Of a stretch of 64,000 nucleotides of DNA, positions 54,163-62,271 are shown piece by piece. Both the position numbers and the translations under genes were made by a program. How positions within the stretch are numbered: the first letter of the stretch is position 1; every line of letters starts with the position of its first letter. The notes under the pieces were generated by a model that worked only from the letters and a program-made list of their open reading frames with translations, was not told the DNA's origin and searched no databases. This DNA is from Synechococcus sp. A18-25c (lineage in GTDB: Bacteria > Cyanobacteriota > Cyanobacteriia > PCC-6307 > Cyanobiaceae): assembly GCF_014280035.1 (NCBI RefSeq), contig NZ_CP047957.1:2108001-2172000 (forward strand). The letters run 5' to 3'.

Positions 54163-54591
54163 ATGAGCGTGCGTCTTTACATCGGCAATCTGCCGCAGAA
54201 TTTTGAGAGCAAAGAGCTTGAAGCTCAGCTCGCCAACGTCGGGGAGGGGATTCGCTTCAAGGCCGTTCTCGACCGCGAAACCGGCGCTTGTCGCGGGTTT
54301 GGTTTCGCGAACATCGACGACGAGAAGGTCGCTGATGCCGTGATTGAACAGTTCAACGGCAAGGAGTTCGGAGGCAATGCTCTTCGCGTCGAGCGTTCTG
54401 AGCGGCGCGACAACAACGCTGGCGGCGGTCGCCGGGGTCAGAACAACGGCCACGCACCGGGCTCCGCGCGCAAAGCCGTGAACAAGGTTGTTCACAGTGA
54501 TGCCAAAGCTGAGGAAGCCCCTGACCCACGCTGGGCTGGCGAACTTTCAAAGCTCAAAGATCTTCTGGCCAATCAGAAAACCGCTGTCTGA
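54163..54591 (+). CDS. RNA-binding protein (RRM, Rbp-type)
   Basis: A 142-residue protein with one RNA-recognition motif (1-80): RNP2 RLYIGNLPQNF and RNP1 CRGFGFANID. A Gly/Asn/Arg-rich linker (about 85-105: NAGGGRRGQNNGH) follows, then a C-terminal tail with RWAGELSKLKDLLANQ. Cyanobacterial Rbp proteins bind mRNA and help localise photosynthetic transcripts to the thylakoid membrane or act in cold response. ATG at 54163 (MSVRLYIGN) fits; the longer frame upstream overlaps the CCA enzyme. Confidence 0.92.
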   Translation: MSVRLYIGNLPQNFESKELEAQLANVGEGIRFKAVLDRETGACRGFGFANIDDEKVADAVIEQFNGKEFGGNALRVERSERRDNNAGGGRRGQNNGHAPGSARKAVNKVVHSDAKAEEAPDPRWAGELSKLKDLLANQKTAV

Positions 54592-54620
54592 CGAGCGAGA
54601 CGAGTGAACCCCTCCATCAA

Positions 54621-54650
54621 AAAGCAGGCCATCACTGACCTGCTTTTTTT
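54621..54650. terminator. Bidirectional intrinsic terminator
   Basis: AAAAAGCAGG ... CCTGCTTTTTTT forms a stem with a run of T in the plus direction after the RRM gene, and a run of five T in the minus direction after the small membrane protein gene that ends at 54671. It can serve both convergent genes. Confidence 0.88.
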
Positions 54651-54670
54651 ATGGGATTTTTTGGGGGAGC

Positions 54671-54850
54671 TCAAGGAAGCAAGGCGGCGATTCCGATCAC
54701 ACCAACAAAAATCCCAAGAAACAGAAAACCCATTTTGGTCATCTTGGATTCATGGTCATCGACACCTTCCTCGACTGCCTCTTGCAGGTCGGCGCGAAAC
54801 TCATCAATGGCTTTCGACTTTTCGGCATCGCTGGGGATCTGACGAGGCAT
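54671..54850 (-). CDS. Small tail-anchored membrane protein with HES motif
   Basis: A 59-residue protein: a charged N-terminal half (about 1-38, DAEKSKAIDEFRADLQEAVEEG) and a single C-terminal membrane helix (about 40-58, GFLFLGIFVGVIGIAALL), i.e. tail-anchored. The juxtamembrane R-x13-HES-K-x2-K (HES at 33-35) recurs in the neighbouring cyclic-nucleotide-binding protein at identical spacing. Function unknown. The ATG at 54850 (MPRQIPSD) follows usual length; an in-frame start at 54871 adds seven residues. It is 33 bases downstream of the CNB gene, so both probably form one transcript ended by the bidirectional terminator. Confidence 0.6.
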   Translation of the reverse strand: MPRQIPSDAEKSKAIDEFRADLQEAVEEGVDDHESKMTKMGFLFLGIFVGVIGIAALLP

Positions 54851-54883
54851 CGTTTCGCTGACAAGGGACAAATGGTGAGCCGA

Positions 54884-55402
54884 CTAGGCGCGATGGAAGA
54901 ACCAGTAAGACGCGCCAGCTAAGAGCACCAGCAGAATAATCGGCACGGCGATGGCAGCCATACCGTTGTGGCTTTTCACCACGCGAGATTCATGGGCCAC
55001 GACGGCATCACGAATGCTGACGTGCATCTCCTCGCGAAGACGTTCGAGGTCAGAATCCAGAGAAGCATCGTCATACAGCGCCTTTAGGTGCTCGAACGTT
55101 GATTTCCCAAGCATCAAGCTTTTCTCTGGCTTGACGTAGAGAATTTCCATGAGCTCCTCTCTGGGAATCTCGATGAGCTGACAGGCTTTGGCAGCGCGGG
55201 CGCTGGCGATTCGAGGACGGCTATCAATAATTTCAACTTCTCCGAACACATGCCCGGGGCCATGGGTTGAATCGACGCCTTCGCCCGTCTCGGGATATTG
55301 CGTTGTCATCTCAATCATGCCCGCTTTCACGAGATAGATGGCACTGCTGGCATCTTCCGAGTGGTAGATGTAGTCGCCTTTATCGACAGCGAACTTGCGC
55401 AT
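54884..55402 (-). CDS. Cyclic-nucleotide-binding domain protein with C-terminal membrane anchor
   Basis: A 172-residue protein: a cNMP-binding beta-roll (about 1-100) beginning MRKFAVDKGDYIYHSEDASS and containing VKAGMIEMTT and GPGHVFGEVEIIDSRPRIASARA, the phosphate-binding cassette (FGE followed by R near xRxAS). An amphipathic linker (about 110-145) has LREEMHVSIRDAVVAHESR and precedes a single helix (about 147-169, AIAVPIILLVLLAGASYWFF) and FHRA tail. No helix-turn-helix is present, so it is not a Crp/Fnr transcription factor; it could bind cAMP at a membrane. The ATG at 55402 is chosen over a longer, poorly conserved frame. Confidence 0.8.
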   Translation of the reverse strand: MRKFAVDKGDYIYHSEDASSAIYLVKAGMIEMTTQYPETGEGVDSTHGPGHVFGEVEIIDSRPRIASARAAKACQLIEIPREELMEILYVKPEKSLMLGKSTFEHLKALYDDASLDSDLERLREEMHVSIRDAVVAHESRVVKSHNGMAAIAVPIILLVLLAGASYWFFHRA

Positions 55403-55479
55403 TTCCGAGGACCAAAGCGGCGCCCATCTTATCCAGACATAGCTTAAAGTGCTGCGCCAAACCTGACGTAGGACCGACG

Positions 55480-56382
55480 ATGGCGAGCCAGCCCAACAAT
55501 CGCCACGCACTCCGAAAAGGTCTCATCATTGCTGGGGTTGTCGCTGCTGGTGCCATCGGCTGGAGCGTTCTCAAGCCAAAGCCCAGCCCTCCTCCGGTTG
55601 TCAGCCAACCCAAAGAAGTCACAGCGCTCGGCCGTCTGACACCTGAGGGAAGCCTTGTTCCTCTTTCCATTCCGGCAGGAACCGCTGGTGGGAATGAGAT
55701 CGTTAAGCGTTGGTTTGTCGGCGAGGGCGACACGATCACCAAGGGGCAAGTGCTCGTCAGACTCAGCAGTTACGACGAATTGCAATCGGCACTGGCACAA
55801 GCTGAATCCAAATTGAAGTCGACAGGTGCGCTGTTGCCCTTTTTGAAGGTCAGCCAAAACCGCGGCAAAGAACTTTTCCAGGACGGTGCCATTTCTGAGG
55901 AAGAACTGGCCAAAACCACCGCCAGCATCCTGGAACGGCAAGCTGACGTCGCTGCCGCTAAGGCGTCCGTCGAGCAGGCCCGTAGCCAATTGTCGTCAGC
56001 GGAGGTTCGCTCTCCGCTCGACGGTCAGCTGATCAGGATCTACAGCTGGCCAGGAATGAAGCAGACCGATGAAGGATTAGCAGTCATCGGCCGCACCAAT
56101 TCGATGCAAGTTTGGGCGCAGGTTTTTCAGACCGACGTCAATCGATTGCGCATTGGCCAATTAGCAACCGTCAAAGCCGAAACCGGAGGTTTTGAAGGTG
56201 AAGTGCAGGCCACGCTGAAATCGATTATCGGCAAAGTATCCCAGAGAGACTTATTTGCAGTAGCAGCCAACAACGATGTCAATGCTCGCGTCATTCTTGT
56301 GAAACTTGACATCGCCCCTGAATACCAACAGCAGCTGTCCAATCTGAGCGGCTTGAACGTCATCGTTCGCTTCAAGCCATGA
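55480..56382 (+). CDS. DevB-type ABC exporter membrane fusion protein
   Basis: A 300-residue periplasmic adaptor (HlyD family). N-terminal membrane segment LIIAGVVAAGAIGWSVL, a lipoyl-like half (LVPLSIPAGTAGGNEIVKRWFV, GDTITKGQVLVRLSSYDELQ), a helical hairpin (SALAQAESKLKS ... AKASVEQARSQLSSAEVRSPLDGQLIR) and beta-barrel. It resembles DevB of heterocyst glycolipid export, which links DevCA to the TolC-like HgdD. This organism does not make heterocysts, so the substrate is different and unknown. Start ATG at 55480, divergent from the CNB protein gene; its stop overlaps devC by 4 bases. Confidence 0.88.
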   Translation: MASQPNNRHALRKGLIIAGVVAAGAIGWSVLKPKPSPPPVVSQPKEVTALGRLTPEGSLVPLSIPAGTAGGNEIVKRWFVGEGDTITKGQVLVRLSSYDELQSALAQAESKLKSTGALLPFLKVSQNRGKELFQDGAISEEELAKTTASILERQADVAAAKASVEQARSQLSSAEVRSPLDGQLIRIYSWPGMKQTDEGLAVIGRTNSMQVWAQVFQTDVNRLRIGQLATVKAETGGFEGEVQATLKSIIGKVSQRDLFAVAANNDVNARVILVKLDIAPEYQQQLSNLSGLNVIVRFKP

Positions 56383-57578
56383 GCCAAATCACATCTTGGT
56401 TTCAGAGGTTAAATCTCAACGACCTACCTCTAGCTTGGCTGCAACTCAAACGACAACCAGTGCGCTACTTGGTTGCCGTCACGGGAATCGGATTTGCCGC
56501 TTTGTTGATGTACATGCAGCTTGGCTTTCAATCCGGCCTTCTGAAAAGCGCCACCAAGTTCTACAACGCACTTGAAACAGATCTCGTGCTGATTAGCCCT
56601 GCGACAGTGAATAGCGGCAGTTTTCAGCAGTTTCCTCAATCACAGCTTTTTCAAGCACTGGGCATCGAAGGCATTCGCGAAACCATTCCGCTTTATATCG
56701 CCAACATCAATGCACAACAACTCGACGGGATCAAGCCAACATCCCTTCGGATGATTGGATACGACCCTGATCTCCAGGTTCTGAATGTCCAAGCCATTAA
56801 TGACCAAAGCGGCAAACTGAAGACTCCTGGTTTTGTTCTGTTCGACACCCTTGGATCAAGGATTAAGACAGGTCCAGTTGGGAAAACTTTTGAAGCTGAC
56901 GGGCCTCTCGACATGATCTCATCAGACTTTGAAAAGACGTTCAGAATCAAAGGCTTATTCTCACTTGGCTCAACCTTCGTCGCCGACAGCAATCTGATTG
57001 GCAGCGAAGCAACAGCGCTACAGCTTGCATCAAGACAAATCAATCTTGGCGAAATTTCCCTAGGTCTGATTCGAGTCGACAAACCCACTGATGTTCCGAG
57101 AGTTCAGGCCGATCTTCGCGCGCTCTACGGCGATGAAATCCAAGTTTTGACGAAGCCGCAGCTTATTAAGCAAGAAAGAGACTACTGGAACAATGTTTCA
57201 TCTTTCGGCGTCATCTTTGGTTTCGGAACTATTATGGGTTTACTGGTAGGGGGTGTCGTTGTTTACCAGGTTCTCTACACCGATGTCAGCGACCACCTCA
57301 AGGAATACGCAACCTTGAAGGCGATGGGCTTTTCAAGCCAATTCATCCTCATCGTGGTGATTCAAGAAGCCATTCTCTTGGGCGTGTCAGCATTCATCCC
57401 TGCGACCATTGTGAGTGCAGCTCTTTACGCAGGTTTGAGTGCTGTGTCAGGCATTGAACTGCAAATGACGCCTGACAAATCTCTACTGGTTGGCGCTTTA
57501 ACCATCAGCACCTGCGCCATTGCCTCTGCAATCGCGATCCGCAAGCTCAGTGATGCCGACCCCGCATCCGTCTTCTAA
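56379..57578 (+). CDS. DevC-type ABC exporter permease
   Basis: A 399-residue permease with FtsX/MacB-like topology: an N-terminal helix (LVAVTGIGFAALLMYMQLGF), a large extracytoplasmic domain (about 65-270) and three C-terminal helices (GVIFGFGTIMGLLVGGVVVY, ILIVVIQEAILLGVSAF, LLVGALTISTCAIASAIAIR). The DHLKEYATLKAMGFSS stretch is the FtsX-type coupling segment. It works with DevA and DevB as one exporter. Overlaps devB (4 bases) and precedes devA by 24 bases. The gene is visibly more AT-rich than the window average. Confidence 0.9.
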   Translation: MSQITSWFQRLNLNDLPLAWLQLKRQPVRYLVAVTGIGFAALLMYMQLGFQSGLLKSATKFYNALETDLVLISPATVNSGSFQQFPQSQLFQALGIEGIRETIPLYIANINAQQLDGIKPTSLRMIGYDPDLQVLNVQAINDQSGKLKTPGFVLFDTLGSRIKTGPVGKTFEADGPLDMISSDFEKTFRIKGLFSLGSTFVADSNLIGSEATALQLASRQINLGEISLGLIRVDKPTDVPRVQADLRALYGDEIQVLTKPQLIKQERDYWNNVSSFGVIFGFGTIMGLLVGGVVVYQVLYTDVSDHLKEYATLKAMGFSSQFILIVVIQEAILLGVSAFIPATIVSAALYAGLSAVSGIELQMTPDKSLLVGALTISTCAIASAIAIRKLSDADPASVF

Positions 57579-57602
57579 CGCCACATGCACGACGACATCA
57601 CG

Positions 57603-58304
57603 ATGAAACCCGTCATCAGCACTCAAAATCTCTGCCACAGCTATGGGAAAGGCGAGCTGAGAACAGAAATTCTGCACAACTTAAATTTTGATGTTTACAG
57701 CGGTGAAATCACACTGCTTGTGGGGCCCTCAGGCAGTGGGAAGAGCACGCTTTTGACGCTGCTTGGAGCCTTGCGATCCGTCGAAGAAGGGTCCATTCAG
57801 GTTCTCAACCAAGAATTGAACGGAGCCAGTGAAGACGTGCTAATGCAGACGCGACGTCGCATTGGTTTTATTTTTCAAAGCCACAACCTCGTCTCGTCAC
57901 TGACGGTTCTGCAGAATGTGCAAATTCTGCTTCAGCTCACTGAAGCTAATCCGCAGAAACGTCGTGATAAAGCTTGTGAATTACTCGAAGCCGTCGGACT
58001 CAGCCATCGACTCAATCACTACCCAGAAGAGCTCTCCGGTGGTCAGCGTCAACGCGTTGCGATTGCACGGGCTTTAGCACCAGAGCCTGATCTCATCTTG
58101 GCTGATGAGCCAACAGCATCCTTGGACAGTCAGTCTGGTCAGGACGTGGTTGAACTGCTCGGCAAACTTGCACGCGATCGAGGCAGTGCTGTGCTTCTCG
58201 TCACCCACGATCTGCGTCTTCTGAAAGATGCTGATCGTATCTGGGCCATCGAAGACGGCCGCATCAATCCTTGGGATGAATCCAAAAACAGCTCAGCCCA
58301 CTAA
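57603..58304 (+). CDS. DevA-type ABC exporter ATPase
   Basis: A 233-residue ATPase: Walker A LLVGPSGSGKSTLLTLLGAL, Q-loop IGFIFQSHNLVSSLTVLQNV, signature LSGGQRQRVAIARALA, Walker B LILADEPTASLD and switch H (VTHDLR). This set is the LolD/MacB/DevA subgroup. ATG at 57603 (MKPVISTQNL) is preferred; 57585 (MHDDIT) is also in frame. It completes the devBCA-like exporter and is followed by the hydrolase gene after 11 bases, suggesting one operon of five genes with the MFS. Confidence 0.93.
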   Translation: MKPVISTQNLCHSYGKGELRTEILHNLNFDVYSGEITLLVGPSGSGKSTLLTLLGALRSVEEGSIQVLNQELNGASEDVLMQTRRRIGFIFQSHNLVSSLTVLQNVQILLQLTEANPQKRRDKACELLEAVGLSHRLNHYPEELSGGQRQRVAIARALAPEPDLILADEPTASLDSQSGQDVVELLGKLARDRGSAVLLVTHDLRLLKDADRIWAIEDGRINPWDESKNSSAH

Positions 58305-58315
58305 CACAAGATCTC

Positions 58316-59296
58316 ATGCCAGCTCAGGACACAACATCCCATTCAGCAGCATCCATTTATCCTCAAGAGTGGCTGGATGAGTGGAACTGGGGCGATCACA
58401 GGATCAGCTTCGTCAGAACGTCAAACACCACCAATGCCCAAACCGCTGTGCTGATCCATGGCTTTGGGGCTTGCAAGGAGCACTGGCGCCACAACGTCTC
58501 AGCACTGACAGAGCAGTTCAATGTGGCAGCGGTCGATCTTCTGGGATTTGGGTCAAGCGATAAGCCTCAATCCCGACTTGCATCCGAGCCGGAAGTTGAC
58601 GGCAGCACGCTCTATTGCATCGATTTATGGGCTCAGCAGGTGGTGAGCTTTCTCGACGCTTACAAACTTCAAAACGTGCAGCTTGTCGGCAACTCCATCG
58701 GTGGCGTCGTCGCACTGCGTGCAGCTGAAATGCTTGAGACCCGATCCACACCCGCAGAAGGTGTCGTTCTGATCGACTGCGCTCAACGCGCCATTGACGA
58801 CAAACGTGTGGCAGAACAACCGCCATTCCGTGCACTGGGCAGACCGTTGCTCAAACAACTGGTGAGACAACGCTGGATCACCGGTCCCTTGTTTCGCAGC
58901 CTCGCGCGACCATCCATCATCCGCAAAGTTTTGGAACTGGCTTATCCCACCGGAGCAGGCGTCGATGACCAACTGGTGTCCGTTCTCCATCGGGCAACCA
59001 CAGATTCGGGAGCGCTGGAATCATTCCGAGGCTTTATCAACTTGTTCCAGGATCACCTTGCACCTGAGCTTCTTGAGAGGCTCACAACGCCTGTGCGTGT
59101 GATCTGGGGAGAAGCTGATCCCTGGGAGCCGGTGGAACAGGCCCAACGATGGACGGCTTTTGAGAGTGTCTATGAACTGAAAACAGTCCCATGCCTGGGC
59201 CACTGCCCCCATGACGAAGCCCCTGACCAGATCAACCCGATCCTGATCAATATGCTCTGCACCGCAATCAGCAACACCACAGGAGAACCCGAATGA
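58316..59296 (+). CDS. Alpha/beta-fold hydrolase
   Basis: A 326-residue serine hydrolase: oxyanion-hole loop LIHGFGACKEHW, nucleophile elbow LVGNSIGGVVALRA, acid VIWGEADPWEP and histidine CLGHCPHDEAPDQ, all in order. The family includes lipases, esterases, C-C hydrolases and haloalkane dehalogenases; the substrate cannot be told. No signal peptide is visible, so it is cytosolic. It is downstream of devBCA and overlaps the MFS gene by 4 bases; it might tailor the exported compound. Confidence 0.88.
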   Translation: MPAQDTTSHSAASIYPQEWLDEWNWGDHRISFVRTSNTTNAQTAVLIHGFGACKEHWRHNVSALTEQFNVAAVDLLGFGSSDKPQSRLASEPEVDGSTLYCIDLWAQQVVSFLDAYKLQNVQLVGNSIGGVVALRAAEMLETRSTPAEGVVLIDCAQRAIDDKRVAEQPPFRALGRPLLKQLVRQRWITGPLFRSLARPSIIRKVLELAYPTGAGVDDQLVSVLHRATTDSGALESFRGFINLFQDHLAPELLERLTTPVRVIWGEADPWEPVEQAQRWTAFESVYELKTVPCLGHCPHDEAPDQINPILINMLCTAISNTTGEPE

Positions 59297-60495
59297 ACAA
59301 GCGTGTCTTGATCATTCTCTGCTTGGTGGTGGCCGTCGACTCCGCCAGCTTTGGCTTGCTTCTCCCTGTTGTTCCGTTCTTTGTGGATCAGCTGACGGGA
59401 TCCTTCAATGCAATCGCCGTCACCAGTGTGACAGCAACCTATTCCGGGCTTCAGTTTCTAGGTGCCCCCGTGATCGGCCGGCTCTCAGATCGCTGGGGTC
59501 GTCGTGGAATCCTCACCGTCGCAGTCGGCATTAGTGCCCTTGCACTGATTGGCCAGGGGCTCTCCACTTCACTCACGATGTTGCTGCTGTTTTCAGCTCT
59601 GAACGGTGCCTCATCAGGCGTCTTTGCGGTTTCACAAGCAATGGTGGCCGACGCCGTTGAAGACCGAGACCAACGAACGGTGGGGTTCGGAGCCATCGGG
59701 GCTGCACTTGGGCTGGGATTCATCATTGGACCAGGGCTGGGAGGTGCTCTCGGGGCATTGAATCCGCGCTATCCGTTTGTGGTGGCGGCAGCCTTCTGCA
59801 TCATCAACGTGATCCTGATCCGCCTCCACCTTCCAGAATCACGTCAACGCAAATCTCCAACGGAGCTTGATCAACAGCGCCAACCCAACCCTCTGCTGAC
59901 GAGCGGATCGGGCCGCCTGCGCAAACTGATCTCCATCTATTTCCTCTTCTATCTCGGCTTCAGCGCATTCTCGGGAATTTTCGTGCTCGCAGCAAAGGAT
60001 CGCTTCAACTGGGGACCCCAACCCACGTCCCTAGTTTTGGTGTATGTCGGAGTCGTGGCTGTGATCGTTCAGGGAGCGCTGCTCCCTCGTCTGCTGAAGC
60101 GATTGCGACCTGATCGTCTGTCCATGATCGGCCTCACGCTGGTTGCCATCGCGATGTTTGGCGTTTCAGTGATCAAACAAGGCAGCAGTCTTTACATCAC
60201 ACAACTCCTGTTTGCTGGTGGTGTCGGTCTCAGCACACCTGGGCTTCGCTCGTCGATGTCGCTGTGCGTTTCAGAAGATCAACAGGGTGTGCTTGGTGGG
60301 CTCTCCCAATCCGTGGTCAGCCTGACATCCCTCGTGGGACCTCTGCTCGCCGGACAGTTGTTCGAACGTGCTGGCTACAGCGCGACGTTTCAAGTTCAGG
60401 CTTACCTGGTGATTGGAGCCATTGCACTACTCATCTCGATGCCGAGGATCCCTTCACAAACTCACCCTCAAGAGGTGAAAACACCCTCGGCATAG
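59293..60495 (+). CDS. MFS transporter (TetA/multidrug-like, 12 TM)
   Basis: A 400-residue MFS protein. The start MNKRVLIILCLVVAVDSASFGLLLPVVPFF, motif A (GRLSDRWGRRGIL) and FIIGPGLGGALGAL (motif C-like, GxxxGPxxGG) mark a proton-driven antiporter of the DHA family (tetracycline/multidrug). It is coupled to the hydrolase gene by a 4-base overlap and is the last gene of the plus-strand run. Its last 28 bases overlap the convergent VOC gene. Together with devBCA it gives two different exporters in one operon. Confidence 0.88.
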   Translation: MNKRVLIILCLVVAVDSASFGLLLPVVPFFVDQLTGSFNAIAVTSVTATYSGLQFLGAPVIGRLSDRWGRRGILTVAVGISALALIGQGLSTSLTMLLLFSALNGASSGVFAVSQAMVADAVEDRDQRTVGFGAIGAALGLGFIIGPGLGGALGALNPRYPFVVAAAFCIINVILIRLHLPESRQRKSPTELDQQRQPNPLLTSGSGRLRKLISIYFLFYLGFSAFSGIFVLAAKDRFNWGPQPTSLVLVYVGVVAVIVQGALLPRLLKRLRPDRLSMIGLTLVAIAMFGVSVIKQGSSLYITQLLFAGGVGLSTPGLRSSMSLCVSEDQQGVLGGLSQSVVSLTSLVGPLLAGQLFERAGYSATFQVQAYLVIGAIALLISMPRIPSQTHPQEVKTPSA

Positions 60496-60884
60496 CCAAT
60501 CAATTCAATTTGATGCCCATCGGGATCTGAAATGAACAGGGCGCGACAACGAGGTCCATAATCAAACCCCGTCACTGCAAGACCTCGCTCTTCCAGTGAT
60601 TGTTGAACCTTGGCCATCGATTCATAAGTCACGCGAAAGGCGACATGGCGCATGGCAACAGTGCTGTGATCCGGAACAGACTTCATCGGAACGGAATCAG
60701 AGGGAAACAAGTTCAAATAATTCCCTTCTGCCACACGAAGGAGGTAAGGAGGGCCTTGCTTAAGACCTTCCATCGATGCGGGCTTGAAACCAAGAATGTC
60801 CTGGTACCACTGCATCGAACGATCAGGATCACTGACCGTAAGCGCAACATGGTCGAGAGCTTCAATTGGAAGACGTTTGGTCAT
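60468..60884 (-). CDS. VOC/glyoxalase-like protein
   Basis: A 138-residue vicinal-oxygen-chelate protein with two beta-alpha-beta-beta-beta halves: ALDHVALTVSDPDRSMQWYQDILGF (metal H in LDHVAL), VAMRHVAFRV (H) and FISDPDGHQIELIGY (E). These are the standard VOC metal ligands of glyoxalase I, fosfomycin-resistance and ring-cleavage dioxygenases; the role is unknown. It lies 43 bases downstream of the Rieske gene on the same strand, a context suggesting work on an aromatic or oxidised compound. Confidence 0.85.
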   Translation of the reverse strand: MTKRLPIEALDHVALTVSDPDRSMQWYQDILGFKPASMEGLKQGPPYLLRVAEGNYLNLFPSDSVPMKSVPDHSTVAMRHVAFRVTYESMAKVQQSLEERGLAVTGFDYGPRCRALFISDPDGHQIELIGYAEGVFTS

Positions 60885-60927
60885 TGATTCGTGTTCGTTG
60901 ATAGATCAGAAACCTGCAGAATTAAAA

Positions 60928-61977
60928 TCAGATCAGCAGACCATCGTTACGCTTTTGGCGAAGCATGCGACGAAGAGCCAAGGTCGATACATCACTGGCC
61001 ACCAAGAGATCCCCATGACCATCAAGATCAGGCATGGCTGGAGTCAGCGTTTCAACAGTGCGTTGATCTTCAGCCATGAACCGATCCACACGTCCTCGAG
61101 CATTGCCATCGGCAAGTGGGCTGCGGAGGAAAGAACGGAAGTGACGCCATAAATTTCGCGTGGTGCCATCACCCATGGGCACATGGGCGGTCATCAACGA
61201 AATCTGAAAATCACCAAAGACCACCCGAACCAAGGACACATTGGCCAACCAGAGCTGGATGTGCTGTTCACCAGCATCATCGGACTCCTGATCAACGCCC
61301 TTCTCATCCGCCTGGTTGAACCAGGCACGCAGACCACGCCCTTGGTCGGCACGGTAGTGACGATCGCGAGGTGCAATCACACGCTCGTAGACGCTGTCAT
61401 CGCGACACCATTGATCCACTGGCATCAACTGATCAGGGGCCATCGCCCCGAAACTGCCGCTGTGAACAAATGGTGCATGGGTTAGATCCATGAATGCTTC
61501 CAGCACCCGCAACCAATGGGCTTGCCAGACGACGGTTCCTTCTAGAGAGCGCCAGCCACTGTCATCTGATTCTGGAATGGGGCCAACACCAGGCAAAGCT
61601 GGCAAGTCATCAGCCGCAGATTGCCCTGTGGGATCCCACCAGATCCAGATGTATCCATACTGCTCACGACAGGGCAACCCACCCAGTGTTGCGCGACGCG
61701 GAATTGGATTGTCATCGCCCTGAGCGGGAATTTTGGCGCAATCCCCATCTGACTGGAAGCACCAACCGTGATAGGGGCATGACAGACCCTGTTCACCGAC
61801 ATTGCCCGCACTCAGGCTGGCTCCCTTGTGGGGACAGCGATCTGGAACAATCGAGACTTTGCCATCGAGGGATCTCCAGATCGCAAAAACCTCGCCATGG
61901 AAATGGAGTTTCTGGACGCTGCCTTCGGAGACTGCCGAAGAGAGCTCAACGGCATACCAAGCACGGATCAGCTGCAT
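60928..61977 (-). CDS. Rieske-type ring-hydroxylating oxygenase (PAO/TIC55-like)
   Basis: A 349-residue oxygenase. The N-terminal Rieske domain holds C-x-H in DRCPHKGASLSAGN and C-x2-H in LSCPYHGWCFQSDG for the 2Fe-2S cluster. The catalytic domain has AFMDLTHAPFVHSGSFG, giving the D-x2-H-x4-H mononuclear-iron motif. The layout is that of the plant-type pheophorbide oxygenase/choline-monooxygenase-like group (PAO, CAO, TIC55). Substrate unknown: chlorophyll derivatives, pterins, aromatics and others are possible. Soluble, no obvious membrane anchor at the C-terminus. It follows a small unknown gene by 15 bases. Confidence 0.88.
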   Translation of the reverse strand: MQLIRAWYAVELSSAVSEGSVQKLHFHGEVFAIWRSLDGKVSIVPDRCPHKGASLSAGNVGEQGLSCPYHGWCFQSDGDCAKIPAQGDDNPIPRRATLGGLPCREQYGYIWIWWDPTGQSAADDLPALPGVGPIPESDDSGWRSLEGTVVWQAHWLRVLEAFMDLTHAPFVHSGSFGAMAPDQLMPVDQWCRDDSVYERVIAPRDRHYRADQGRGLRAWFNQADEKGVDQESDDAGEQHIQLWLANVSLVRVVFGDFQISLMTAHVPMGDGTTRNLWRHFRSFLRSPLADGNARGRVDRFMAEDQRTVETLTPAMPDLDGHGDLLVASDVSTLALRRMLRQKRNDGLLI

Positions 61978-61992
61978 GAAAACGTTGATGGA

Positions 61993-62271
61993 TCAGGGAC
62001 CGAGATGCGTCTTCCAGAGGTCTGCGTCCTGAGACTGCATAAACCAACGACGCTCACGCAAGGCGCAGAGAAGTTCGGAAGCAGATTCGCTCTCTAAGTC
62101 GAAGCCCCAATCACTGTCAAGGCAAGTACGCAACCCATCGGTGCTGAGGCCCCGACGAAGACCTTTCTTCAGCAGGCGTCGGAGCGGAGCAGGCTCGAGC
62201 TCCACCATCAGCGCCATGGTGAGAGGCGTCCGTGGAAGGGCATCGTAATCCAGTTGATCCACAGTGATCAA
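61993..62271 (-). CDS. Unknown 92-residue protein
   Basis: A soluble, helical, acidic protein without a recognised family: EPAPLRRLLKKGLRRGLSTDGL in the middle and CALRERRWFMQSQDADLW near the end; one Cys pair. Starts ATG at 62271, overlapping the ParA-like stop by 4 bases, and ends 15 bases before the Rieske gene. This tight coupling suggests it serves one of those two proteins. Confidence 0.6.
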   Translation of the reverse strand: MITVDQLDYDALPRTPLTMALMVELEPAPLRRLLKKGLRRGLSTDGLRTCLDSDWGFDLESESASELLCALRERRWFMQSQDADLWKTHLGP

